Positions 37,107 to 45,189 of a DNA stretch of 64,000 nt are shown piece after piece (within the stretch, counting starts at the first letter, position 1; the number at the start of each line of letters is the position of its first letter). Position numbers and translations under genes: made by a program. The stretch is from Haliea salexigens DSM 19537. GTDB lineage: Bacteria > Pseudomonadota > Gammaproteobacteria > Pseudomonadales > Halieaceae. Location: NCBI RefSeq assembly GCF_000423125.1, contig NZ_AUHJ01000002.1, positions 186,001-250,000 of the forward strand, in the 5' to 3' direction. The notes under the pieces are model-generated. The model was given only the letters and a program-made list of their open reading frames with translations. It had not been told where the DNA came from and searched no databases.

Positions 37107-37156
37107 TCGCCGGGCACCCCTCGCCGGGCGCCCCTGGCCGGGCGCCCCTGGCCGGC
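37107..37156 (+). repeat. 14-bp GC-rich tandem repeat, about 3.5 copies
   Basis: Copies read TCGCCGGGCACCCC (37107-37120), TCGCCGGGCGCCCC (37121-37134), TGGCCGGGCGCCCC (37135-37148) and a partial TGGCCGGC (37149-37156). Each copy contains a self-complementary GGGCGCCC-like core, so the array can also fold. It lies in the 165-base gap between the M23 and Trm112 genes and may act in transcription termination or simply be slippage-prone DNA. Confidence 0.85.
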
Positions 37157-37224
37157 AGCGCTGTGGCGTCGGATCTGCCCCGCAGGGGGCCGGCCAACGG
37201 CATGTTATGGCTGGGAAAAATCCG

Positions 37225-37230
37225 TATAAT
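37225..37230 (+). promoter_or_regulatory. -10 box before the Trm112-HIT-alaS operon
   Basis: TATAAT at 37225-37230 is a perfect -10 sequence, 31 bases before the Trm112 start. No good -35 box lies at 16-18 bases (ATGTTA is closest). The position fits a promoter for the operon running through alaS. Confidence 0.45.
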
Positions 37231-37260
37231 GCAGGCCCTTTGCATTCCTCAGGACCTGTC

Positions 37261-37446
37261 ATGATCGACGAGAAACTGCTGAGTATTCTGGTGTGTCCGG
37301 TAACCAAGGCCCCGCTGGAGTACGACAAGGAAAAAGACGAGCTGATCTGCAAGGCCAGTGGCCTGGCGTACCCCGTACGCGACGGTATTCCGGTTATGCT
37401 GGAAAGCGAGGCGCGACAGCTCAGCGCTGACGAGAAACTGGGGTAA
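37261..37446 (+). CDS. ycaR: Trm112/YcaR family protein
   Basis: The 61-residue protein matches the YcaR/UPF0434 form of Trm112: [41 protein letters not shown]. In other organisms Trm112 is an activating partner of methyltransferases; bacterial YcaR is usually next to kdsB, which is not the case here. ATG 37261 is the natural start; the frame continues upstream without a ribosome-binding site. Next gene starts three bases after its stop. Confidence 0.92.
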   Translation: MIDEKLLSILVCPVTKAPLEYDKEKDELICKASGLAYPVRDGIPVMLESEARQLSADEKLG

Positions 37447-37449
37447 GGC

Positions 37450-37803
37450 ATGTCTGAGACGATATTCGGCAAGATTGTCAGTGGCGAGATTCCCGCGGAG
37501 TTGCTCTACGAAGACGAGCACTGCATCGCCATCAACGACATTAACCCGCAGGCGCCGGTGCATGTGCTGGTGATTCCAAAGAAGGGTATTCCCCGCCTGG
37601 TCGATGCTGCGGCAGACGACCAGGCGCTGCTGGGCCACCTGCTGCTGGCTGCGGGCAAAGTGGCAGAACAGCTGGGCGTGGCGGAGGCCTTTCGCCTGAT
37701 CGTCAACAACGGTGCCGGCGCGGGCCAGACCGTATTCCACCTGCACCTGCATATTCTGGCGGGTCGCGGGTTTGCTGAAGGACAGATGGCAGGGTTCCAA
37801 TGA
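37450..37803 (+). CDS. hinT: HIT-family nucleotide hydrolase (HinT type)
   Basis: HinT proteins hydrolyse purine nucleoside phosphoramidates, including aminoacyl-adenylates released by tRNA synthetases. The 117-residue product carries the histidine triad [10 protein letters not shown] near residue 98, plus [16 protein letters not shown] and [13 protein letters not shown]. Its last bases overlap the alaS start as ATGA. Coupling to alanyl-tRNA synthetase is interesting given HinT activity on aminoacyl-AMP, but the functional link is inference. Confidence 0.95.
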   Translation: MSETIFGKIVSGEIPAELLYEDEHCIAINDINPQAPVHVLVIPKKGIPRLVDAAADDQALLGHLLLAAGKVAEQLGVAEAFRLIVNNGAGAGQTVFHLHLHILAGRGFAEGQMAGFQ

Positions 37804-40409
37804 AAACAGGCGACATACGCGAAGCATTCCTGGCCTATTTTGAGGCGCAGGACCACACGAGGGTGCCCAGCAGTTCGCTGGTGCCGGGCAACGACCCCAC
37901 GCTGCTGTTCACCAATGCGGGCATGAACCAGTTCAAGGATACGTTCCTGGGCACGGAGCCGCGCTCTTATGTGCGCGCCACCAGCAGCCAGCGCTGCGTG
38001 CGAGCCGGCGGCAAGCACAACGACCTCGAAAACGTGGGCTACACCGCGCGCCACCACACCTTCTTCGAGATGCTCGGCAACTTCAGTTTTGGTGACTACT
38101 TCAAGCGTGAGGCCATCCAGTTCGCCTGGCACTTTCTCACCGAGACCCTGGGCCTGCCCGCCGAGCGGTTGTGGGTGACCGTGCATGTGTCCGACGATGA
38201 AGCCGCCGATATCTGGCTGAAGGAGATGGGCGTCAGCGCTGAGCGTTTCTCGCGCCTGGATGAAGACAACTTCTGGCAGATGGGCGACACCGGCCCCTGC
38301 GGCCCCTGTTCGGAAATCTTCTACGACCACGGCCCGCACGTGCCCGGCGGCCCCCCTGGCAGCGAAGGCGACGATCTCGACCGCTATATCGAGATCTGGA
38401 ACCTGGTGTTCATGCAATTCAATCGCGATGCCAGCGGTGAACTGCACCCGCTGCCCAAGCCCTCGGTGGATACCGGCATGGGCCTGGAGCGTATCGCCGC
38501 GGTTAAGCAGGGCGTGCACAGCAACTATGAGATCGACCTGTTCCAGGCGCTGATCCGCGCGGCGGCGAAGCTGCTGGACGTGTCGGATCTTGAGCACAAT
38601 TCGCTGCGCGTCATTGCCGACCACATTCGCTCCTGCGCATTCCTGATTGTTGATGGCGTGCTGCCGGGCAACGAAGGCCGCGGCTACGTGTTGCGCCGCA
38701 TCATTCGCCGCGCCATCCGCCACGGCAACAAGCTGGGCGCCACCGCGCCGTTTTTCCATCAGCTTGTGGCTACGCTGGCCACAGAGATGGGCGACGCCTA
38801 TCCCGAGCTGGTCAAGCTGCAGCCGCAGGTGGAAAAGGCGCTGCTGGCCGAAGAGGAGCAGTTCGCCAAGACGCTGGACAACGGCCTGCAGATTCTGCAG
38901 GACGCGTTGGCCGGCATCAGCGGTGGCGCCATCCCCGGCGACGTCGTGTTCAAACTGTATGACACCTACGGCTTCCCGGTTGACCTGACCAACGACATCG
39001 CCCGCGAGCGCGGCCTGGAATTGGATATGGCCGGTTATGAGGAAGCAATGGCGGCACAGCGCAGCCGGTCCCAGGAAGGCGGCAGTTTCAAGGTGGATTA
39101 CAACGCGGTGCTCACGCTGGAAGGCAGCACCGAGTTTACCGGCTACGACAGCGTGGAAGGCGAGGGCAGGGTGACCGCGCTGCTGTGCGACGGCGCCGCC
39201 GTCGACGCCCTGCAGGCCGATCAGCAGGGGGTTGTGGTGCTCGATTGCACGCCGTTCTACGGCGAGTCCGGCGGTCAGGCCGGCGACACCGGCTATTTGC
39301 AGGCCGATGGCGTGCGGCTTGAAGTCACCGATACCACCAAGGCACAGAGTCAGCACCTGCATCATGTGACGGTGCTGCAAGGCAGCGTCAAGGTGGGTGA
39401 CCGCCTGCAAGCCAGCGTTGACGCCAGCGTGCGCCAGCGCACACGCCTCAACCACTCGGCAACGCACCTCATGCACGCGGCGCTGCGCCGTGTGCTGGGC
39501 GAGCACGTCACACAGAAAGGCTCGCTGGTGGATTCCGAGCGCCTGCGCTTCGACTTCTCCCACTTCGAGGCGGTCACGCCTGCGGAACTGGCCGAAATCG
39601 CCGCCCAGGTGAACGCGCAGATTCGCGCCAACACCCCGGTTTCTACTCGACTCATGTCCATGGATGCAGCCATCGAAGCCGGCGCCATGGCGCTATTCGG
39701 CGAGAAATACGGCGACGAAGTGCGCGTGTTGAGCATGGGGGAGGCGGACTACTCGGTGGAACTCTGCGGAGGCACCCACGTTGACCGTACTGGCGATATC
39801 GGCGTGTTTCGCATTCTGTCGGAATCCGGTATTGCCTCTGGTGTGCGCCGTATCGAGGCTGTCACCGGCGCCGGTGCGCTGGAGGCCATTGCCCACACCG
39901 AGGCGCAGCTGGATGCCGTGTGTGAAGTGGTCAAAGCCGGGCGCGACGCCGTGGCAGCCCGCGTCGGCGCCCTGCGCAACGAGAACCGCGAGCTGGAAAA
40001 GGAGCTGGCACGGCTGAAACAGAAGCTCGCCACCTCCGCCGGCGGTGACCTGACGGCGCAGGCGGTCGACGTGGGCGGTATCAAGGTGCTGGCTGCCAAT
40101 GTGGAGGGCGCCGATGCCAAGTCACTGCGCGACACGCTCGACCAGGTCAAGAACAAGCTGGGCAGCGCCGTGGTGCTGCTCGCGGCGGTGGATGGCGACA
40201 AAGTGGCGTTGGCTGCCGGTGTCAGCAAAGACCTGACCGACCGTGTCAGCGCCGGCAACCTGATGCGCGAATTCGCCGGGCGCCTGGGCGGCAAGGGCGG
40301 CGGTCGTCCGGACATGGCCCAGGGCGGTGGCAGCGAGGTGGCCGGCCTGCCGGCAGCACTGGGTGCGGTAGCGGACTGGGTGGCAGACGCACTGGCCCAG
40401 AACGCCTGA
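37800..40409 (+). CDS. alaS: alanyl-tRNA synthetase
   Basis: AlaS charges tRNA-Ala and edits mischarged Ser/Gly. The 869-residue protein has the class II catalytic core at the N terminus ([50 protein letters not shown]), the tRNA-recognition region, the editing domain with zinc-binding HSATH and [13 protein letters not shown], and the C-terminal DHHA1/C-Ala domain ([15 protein letters not shown]). Length is standard. It overlaps hinT by four bases and precedes lysC by one base. Confidence 0.98.
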   Translation: MKTGDIREAFLAYFEAQDHTRVPSSSLVPGNDPTLLFTNAGMNQFKDTFLGTEPRSYVRATSSQRCVRAGGKHNDLENVGYTARHHTFFEMLGNFSFGDYFKREAIQFAWHFLTETLGLPAERLWVTVHVSDDEAADIWLKEMGVSAERFSRLDEDNFWQMGDTGPCGPCSEIFYDHGPHVPGGPPGSEGDDLDRYIEIWNLVFMQFNRDASGELHPLPKPSVDTGMGLERIAAVKQGVHSNYEIDLFQALIRAAAKLLDVSDLEHNSLRVIADHIRSCAFLIVDGVLPGNEGRGYVLRRIIRRAIRHGNKLGATAPFFHQLVATLATEMGDAYPELVKLQPQVEKALLAEEEQFAKTLDNGLQILQDALAGISGGAIPGDVVFKLYDTYGFPVDLTNDIARERGLELDMAGYEEAMAAQRSRSQEGGSFKVDYNAVLTLEGSTEFTGYDSVEGEGRVTALLCDGAAVDALQADQQGVVVLDCTPFYGESGGQAGDTGYLQADGVRLEVTDTTKAQSQHLHHVTVLQGSVKVGDRLQASVDASVRQRTRLNHSATHLMHAALRRVLGEHVTQKGSLVDSERLRFDFSHFEAVTPAELAEIAAQVNAQIRANTPVSTRLMSMDAAIEAGAMALFGEKYGDEVRVLSMGEADYSVELCGGTHVDRTGDIGVFRILSESGIASGVRRIEAVTGAGALEAIAHTEAQLDAVCEVVKAGRDAVAARVGALRNENRELEKELARLKQKLATSAGGDLTAQAVDVGGIKVLAANVEGADAKSLRDTLDQVKNKLGSAVVLLAAVDGDKVALAAGVSKDLTDRVSAGNLMREFAGRLGGKGGGRPDMAQGGGSEVAGLPAALGAVADWVADALAQNA

Positions 40410-40410
40410 T

Positions 40411-41652
40411 ATGGGTTTGATTGTGCAGAAGTTCGGCGGCACGTCCGTCGGCAGCGTCGAGCGTATTGCCCAGGTAGCGGATAAAGTCGCGCGCTTTCGC
40501 AGTGACGGCCATCAGGTGGTGGTGGTGGTTTCCGCCATGAGCGGCGAAACCAACCGGCTGCTGGGCCTGGCGCACGAGCTGCAAGAGCCGCCCCTGGCGC
40601 GGGAATTGGACGTGCTGCTGGCTACCGGCGAACAGGTGACCACCGCGCTGCTGAGCATGGCGCTCAATCGGCGTGGCGTGGCCGCCAAATCCTACACCGG
40701 CAGCCAGGTGCGCATTCTTACCGATGGTGCACACACCAAGGCGCGTATTCGCGATATCGATGACAGCCGCCTGCAGGCCGACCTTGCCGCGGGCTTTGTG
40801 CTTGTGGTGGCCGGTTTCCAGGGCGTGGACGAGCAGGGCAATATCACCACCCTGGGGCGCGGCGGTTCCGACACCACGGCCGTCGCCCTGGCCGCGGCCC
40901 TGAAGGCTGACGAGTGTCAGATCTACACCGATGTGGATGGCGTGTACACCACCGACCCCCGTGTGGTTGACGATGCGCGACGGCTCGACCGCATCACCTT
41001 CGAGGAAATGCTGGAAATGGCCAGCATGGGCTCCAAGGTGTTGCAGATTCGTTCGGTGGAATTCGCCGGCAAATACAAGGTGCCACTGCGGGTGCTGCAC
41101 AGCTTCAAGGAAGGCCCCGGTACCCTGATAACCCTGGAGGACGCATCCGTGATGGAAACGCCGACAATCGCCGGCATCGCCTTCAATCGCGATGAGGCCA
41201 AGCTCACCATTCTCGGCGTGCCGGATATGCCCGGAGTGGCCTATCGTATATTGGGGCCGATTGGCGACGCCAATATCGAGGTGGACGTGATTCTGCAGAA
41301 CGTGGCGGAAGACAACAGCACCGACCTCACTTTCACTGTGGGCCGTGCGGACCTGCCGCGGGCGCAGGCTGTTCTGGAGCAGGTGGCGGCAGAGCTCAAT
41401 GCGCGTGAGGTGCGCGTGGACAGCCGCATCGCCAAAGTGTCGATTGTCGGCGTGGGCATGCGCTCGCACGCCGGGGTCGCCAGCACCATGTTCCGTGCGC
41501 TCTCGGAAATGGGCATCAACATCCAGATGATCACGACATCCGAAATCAAGATTTCGGTGATCATCGAGGAAAAATTCATGGAACTGGCGGTGCGCGCGCT
41601 GCACACCGCCTTTGAACTCGACCAGGCACCTGCCGGCGATATTGCAAACTGA
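40411..41652 (+). CDS. lysC: aspartate kinase
   Basis: Aspartokinase makes 4-phospho-aspartate, the first step toward Lys, Met, Thr and diaminopimelate. The 413-residue monofunctional enzyme begins LIVQKFGGTSVGS (ATP site) and has TTLGRGGSDTTAVALA and YTDVDGVYTTDPR. Two C-terminal ACT regulatory domains begin near residue 265 (GVPDMPGVAYRI, VSIVGVGMRSHAGVA). The feedback pattern (Lys and/or Thr) cannot be read by eye. The alaS-lysC-csrA order is the same as in Pseudomonas. Confidence 0.98.
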   Translation: MGLIVQKFGGTSVGSVERIAQVADKVARFRSDGHQVVVVVSAMSGETNRLLGLAHELQEPPLARELDVLLATGEQVTTALLSMALNRRGVAAKSYTGSQVRILTDGAHTKARIRDIDDSRLQADLAAGFVLVVAGFQGVDEQGNITTLGRGGSDTTAVALAAALKADECQIYTDVDGVYTTDPRVVDDARRLDRITFEEMLEMASMGSKVLQIRSVEFAGKYKVPLRVLHSFKEGPGTLITLEDASVMETPTIAGIAFNRDEAKLTILGVPDMPGVAYRILGPIGDANIEVDVILQNVAEDNSTDLTFTVGRADLPRAQAVLEQVAAELNAREVRVDSRIAKVSIVGVGMRSHAGVASTMFRALSEMGINIQMITTSEIKISVIIEEKFMELAVRALHTAFELDQAPAGDIAN

Positions 41653-41721
41653 TACAAACCGGTAGTTGCGTTTTCAACGTTCTCGGCTAACACTAAGTAT
41701 TCAGCAGCGCATGGTTAGCGC

Positions 41722-41759
41722 CGCCCGCAGTGTGTTAGCGGGCGCCAGGAGGCAAGGAG
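41722..41759 (+). promoter_or_regulatory. csrA leader: hairpin and overlapping GGA/Shine-Dalgarno motifs
   Basis: A 7-bp stem with a nine-base loop (41722-41744) is followed by AGGAGG (41747-41752) and AAGGAG (41754-41759). The first lies nine bases and the second two bases before the csrA ATG. GGA motifs at a ribosome-binding site are the known recognition element of CsrA itself, so autoregulation of translation is likely (established for CsrA elsewhere; inferred here). Confidence 0.45.
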
Positions 41760-41761
41760 TT

Positions 41762-41962
41762 ATGCTCATACTGACCCGCCGGGTGGGTGAATCACTGATG
41801 GTTGGCGATGACATCACGATCACCGTGTTGGGCGTCAAGGGCAATCAGGTGCGCATCGGGGTAAACGCCCCGAAAGATGTCGCAGTCCACCGCGAAGAAA
41901 TCTACAATCGTATCCAGGAGGGTGATGTGGAAACTGCCCCGGAGGACGATTCCCGGGACTAA
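41762..41962 (+). CDS. csrA: CsrA/RsmA, global post-transcriptional regulator
   Basis: CsrA is a dimeric RNA-binding protein that represses or activates translation by binding GGA motifs, governing motility, biofilm and carbon storage. The 66-residue protein has the canonical start [18 protein letters not shown], the core [19 protein letters not shown], and a slightly extended acidic tail. Arg44 of the RNA-binding surface is present in VHREEI. It sits 109 bases after lysC. It could act on the many motility and c-di-GMP genes in this genome; that is inference from other species. Confidence 0.97.
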   Translation: MLILTRRVGESLMVGDDITITVLGVKGNQVRIGVNAPKDVAVHREEIYNRIQEGDVETAPEDDSRD

Positions 41963-42001
41963 CCCGCACCCCGTGTTCTCGTGCACAGGAGTGCTGCCCC
42001 C

Positions 42002-44377
42002 ATGACGCGTTATTCCCGTCCGTTAGCCGCGCTGGCATTGTGTTTTGTCGCCGGCTGCCAAAGCCCGGACCCCCAACCTGCAGGCGAAGCCAGCACCCAG
42101 CCACCCTCAGCGTCACACTACGACGTGGAAATCATCCGCAGCAGCTTCGGCGTGCCGCACATCACCGCCGGTGACTTCGCCAGCCTGGGGTACGGTGAGG
42201 GTTATGCCGCCGCGGAAGATCACATCTGCAATATCGGTCACTCATTGCTCACCGCACGCGGTGAACTGGCCCGCTACCTGGGCGCCGGGGCCGACAATGC
42301 GAACGTGGCCAGTGACGCCGTTGTCGCGGCGCTGGGTATACAGTCCCACGCCGTGGCCGCGCTCTCCCGTCAGGACAGTGACAACCGCGCCTGGCTGCGC
42401 GGTTACGCCGATGGCTACAATCGTTATCTGGCTGAACACCCGGAACAGCGCGTAGGGTCCTGGTGTGATGGTGCTGCCTGGTTGCAGCCCATTGCCGATA
42501 CCGACCTCATGGCGCGTATGGTGCTGGTGGCGCAAACTGTGCCACGGATGGCGGATGCACTGATGGCCGCGCAGCCCCCGGGGAAGACACCCATGGCGGC
42601 GCACGCGGTCAGTGATCGGCGCCTGGCTCGGGCCGCGGACGCCGCGAGCTTGCAGGGCATGGGGTCCAATGCCTGGGCTTTCGGCAAGGAGCGCACGGCA
42701 AATGGTCGTGGGCTGCTGCTGGGAAACCCTCACTATCCCTGGTATGGCGATAACCGGTTCTGGGAAAAACACCTGACTATTCCCGGCCAGTTGGACGTTT
42801 ACGGCGGGCATCTACTGGGTGCTCCCGGGGTCGCCATTGGTTTTAATCGCCATGTGGCCTGGAGCCATACGGTGTCCGCCAGCCAGCGGCTGGTGTTCTA
42901 CAAACTGGAGCTGGTGCCCGGCAAGCCCACCGTCTATCGCTATGACGGCGAAGAGCGCGCCATGCGCGAGGTCGCGGTGTCGGTTCCGGTAGCGCAGGCG
43001 GACGGCAGCCTGCAGGCGCAAGACCATACCCTGTATTTCAGTCACTATGGCCCGTTGCTGACCCTGCCGGGTATGCCCTGGACCGCCAGCACGGCTTTCA
43101 CTGTGCGCGACGCCAATGCCGACAATAGCCACCTGCTTGCGCAGTGGCGCGACATGAATCTGGCGACCAGCATGGACAGCTTCATCGACGCGCACCGGCG
43201 CTGGAACGCGATGCCGTGGGTGAACACCATCGCCGCGAGTGCAGACGGCCGCGCCGTGTACCTGGATAACTCTACGGTGGGACGACTGAGCGACGAGGCC
43301 ATTGCCCTGTGGCGCCGGCAGTTGATCGACGACCCGCTAACGGCAGACGTCTATGAGAAAAAGGGTTTTGTCCTGCTCAACGGCAGTGACAGCCGCTACG
43401 AGTGGGTACAGGATGGCGCCGCGCCGCTGGCCGGCACCGAGCCCTTCGAGCGCCGGCCGCTGCTGGAGCGCGCAGACTACGTGTTCAACGCCAACGACAG
43501 CTACTGGCTAACCAATGCCAGTGCGCCCCTCACCGGGTATTCGCCCTTGTACGGGCCTGAGGCCAGCGCGCGCAGCCTGCGCACCCGCATGAACGTGCAA
43601 TTGATCGAAGAGGGCGAATTCACGATCGAGCGCATACAAAGCCTGCTCTTCGAGAACGAGAGCCTGGCGGCCTTGTTACTGGTCCCGCCGCTGTTGCAGG
43701 CCTGCGAGGACACAGTCGACCTGGCCGATGCCTGCGCCGCCCTGCGCGGCTTCAACGGGCGGTTCGACCTGGATAGCAAGGGTGCAGTGCTGTTCCGGGA
43801 GTGGCTGGCAGCCTATGCCTATGAGGATGGCATGCGTCAGGGAGATCTGTTCGCGGTGCCCTTCGATGCCGCTGCTCCGCTCACCACGCCGCATACACTG
43901 GCTGACAGCGAACTGGCATTGCAAAAACTTGCACATGCCGCGGCGGTGTTGACCTCTGCGGGCTACGCCCTCGACGCGCCCCTGCGCGAGGGCCAGTTTG
44001 CCTATCGCGGCGAGCGCGGCATTCCCATCCACGGCGGCAACCGCTATGAAGGCGTGGCAAACCTGATGGTGTCGGATATACCTGAGCATCCCGTTGCCAT
44101 GCTGAGCCCAACGCGGATTGACGGCAGCGAATTGCTCACCGACGCCGGCTACCCCGTGGTTCACGGCAGCAGTTTCGTACTGACCGTCGGCTACGAAGAC
44201 GACGGCCCCGTGGCGGAGGCACTGCTGACCTACAGCCAGTCGGGTGACCCCGCTTCGCCGCACTTCACGGACCAGACCGAGCTCTACCGTGACAAGCAGT
44301 TTCGACCGGTGCGTTTTCAACGCAAGGATGTAGAGGCCGATGTGCAGTCGCGCATTACGCTGACCGCACCCAGATAG
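42002..44377 (+). CDS. penicillin-acylase family Ntn-hydrolase, lipoprotein
   Basis: The 791-residue precursor has a lipoprotein signal (lipobox VAGC near residue 18) and the layout of the acyl-homoserine-lactone/aculeacin/penicillin acylases. There is an N-terminal alpha chain, a spacer, and the predicted autocatalytic cleavage just before Ser222 in GMGSNAWAFG, which becomes the N-terminal nucleophile of the beta chain. GNPHYPWYGDNRFWEKHL follows, as in acylases. Substrates could be acyl-homoserine lactones, lipopeptides or other amides; none is proven. The start at ATG 42002 gives the lipobox; a frame to 41981 adds seven residues. It lies between csrA and tRNA-Ser, an unusual place. Confidence 0.9.
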   Translation: MTRYSRPLAALALCFVAGCQSPDPQPAGEASTQPPSASHYDVEIIRSSFGVPHITAGDFASLGYGEGYAAAEDHICNIGHSLLTARGELARYLGAGADNANVASDAVVAALGIQSHAVAALSRQDSDNRAWLRGYADGYNRYLAEHPEQRVGSWCDGAAWLQPIADTDLMARMVLVAQTVPRMADALMAAQPPGKTPMAAHAVSDRRLARAADAASLQGMGSNAWAFGKERTANGRGLLLGNPHYPWYGDNRFWEKHLTIPGQLDVYGGHLLGAPGVAIGFNRHVAWSHTVSASQRLVFYKLELVPGKPTVYRYDGEERAMREVAVSVPVAQADGSLQAQDHTLYFSHYGPLLTLPGMPWTASTAFTVRDANADNSHLLAQWRDMNLATSMDSFIDAHRRWNAMPWVNTIAASADGRAVYLDNSTVGRLSDEAIALWRRQLIDDPLTADVYEKKGFVLLNGSDSRYEWVQDGAAPLAGTEPFERRPLLERADYVFNANDSYWLTNASAPLTGYSPLYGPEASARSLRTRMNVQLIEEGEFTIERIQSLLFENESLAALLLVPPLLQACEDTVDLADACAALRGFNGRFDLDSKGAVLFREWLAAYAYEDGMRQGDLFAVPFDAAAPLTTPHTLADSELALQKLAHAAAVLTSAGYALDAPLREGQFAYRGERGIPIHGGNRYEGVANLMVSDIPEHPVAMLSPTRIDGSELLTDAGYPVVHGSSFVLTVGYEDDGPVAEALLTYSQSGDPASPHFTDQTELYRDKQFRPVRFQRKDVEADVQSRITLTAPR

Positions 44378-44400
44378 TGGTCGTGATAGGTCAGCAGGAC

Positions 44401-44428
44401 TTTGAATTTACGGTCAGTGTGGTATGAT
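44401..44428 (+). promoter_or_regulatory. promoter of the tRNA-Ser gene
   Basis: TTTGAA (44401-44406) and TATGAT (44423-44428) are spaced by 16 bases, followed by a GC-rich discriminator (GCGCGCC), which is typical of stringently controlled stable-RNA promoters. Transcription would start about 50 bases before the mature tRNA. Confidence 0.6.
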
Positions 44429-44484
44429 GCGCGCCGTTCCTGAGGGGTGCCAACGCGCAGCAATCACCCGGGAGCGGTCTGTAC

Positions 44485-44574
44485 GGAGAGGTGGCCGAGT
44501 GGCTGAAGGCGCGCCCCTGCTAAGGGCGTATAGGGTAAAACCTATCGAGGGTTCGAATCCCTCTCTCTCCGCCA
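44485..44574 (+). tRNA. tRNA-Ser (anticodon GCU)
   Basis: The 90-base gene folds as a class II tRNA. The acceptor stem is GGAGAGG pairing with the 3' strand before discriminator G and encoded CCA (44572-44574). It has a D-arm (GGCCGAGTGGCTGAAGGC), an anticodon loop with GCT at 44519-44521, a long variable arm (TAGGGTAAAACCTA), and a T-loop GGTTCGAATCC. It reads AGC/AGU codons. Its 3' end borders the acquired-looking segment 44575-48041; tRNA-Ser genes are common integration sites. Confidence 0.97.
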
Positions 44575-45189
44575 TATCCCTTTATAAATCAATAAGTTAC
44601 ATGCGGAATATTCAAAAACCCGCCATAAAACCCGCCATTATCGAAATGCTTGAAAATTGAGCGAATCTGCCTCGATGAAGGCTATTTCCGTCGGAGTGCT
44701 GACGGAACGCGGTCAGTGAACCTATGGAAAACCTATGGGTTTTGCCTTCCGGGGGTTGTTGTAGGCTGATCATGTTTCCGCCCTATGCTTCTTCACTCAC
44801 CACCCGCTGCTCCTGTGAGAATCAAGGGATCGGCTACTCGCACGAAGAGCCGCGGTTCCTGGTTTGCGGTGTTACCCACTATGCGATTGACCGGGTACAA
44901 CCTCAGGCTTTCCTTCAAGGTTTGTGGAGTGAACACTTGTGCGTTGGTCTATTGAGGAAGCAATCTCCCGCGACCATCCTCAGCCGGGCACACTCAGGTC
45001 GATCAATAGCGTGCGCAACATGTGACGAGAGTCTTGGATTTTCATATTCGAATATTCAGAACCCGGCTTCAAACCACTAAAACATATACGGATTGAAGTC
45101 GGGCCTAAGTGAACAAGTTGGCTCTAGTAGAAACTAAAAGGTGGTATTTTTTCGCAAGGTTACAAATTTATTAATAGCAACCACTTTTT
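44575..45189. other. gene-free segment beside tRNA-Ser with short repeats (probable integration scar)
   Basis: No reading frame here shows a recognisable product. It contains a tandem pair of 12-mers (AAACCCGCCATA/T at 44616-44639) and an imperfect direct repeat (GAATATTCA plus AACCCG) at 44606-44622 and 45050-45065. It also has a 12-bp palindrome ATATTCGAATAT (45044-45055), and a hairpin AAAACC-TATG-GGTTTT near 44727-44742. Such repeats beside a tRNA 3' end resemble arm-type sites of tyrosine recombinases, but no integrase gene is left in the window. Confidence 0.5.
45062..45103. repeat. 14-bp imperfect inverted repeat downstream of the PhyH gene
   Basis: CCCGGCTTCAAACC (45062-45075) pairs with GGATTGAAGTCGGG (45090-45103) with one mismatch and one G-U, leaving a 14-base loop. 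It lies 86 bases past the PhyH-type gene stop, so it may terminate that transcript on the reverse strand; alternatively it is a mobile-element end. No strong T-run follows. Confidence 0.5.

Noticed and set aside
37506..39563. 685-codon reverse open frame
   Set aside because: Antisense to hinT and alaS, which are certain genes; no recognisable domain.
40246..41604. 452-codon reverse open frame
   Set aside because: Antisense to lysC and the end of alaS; shadow composition.
44724..45080. 118-codon forward frame in the island gap
   Set aside because: No start signal, Cys/Ser-rich product without domain; likely non-coding repeat-bearing DNA.
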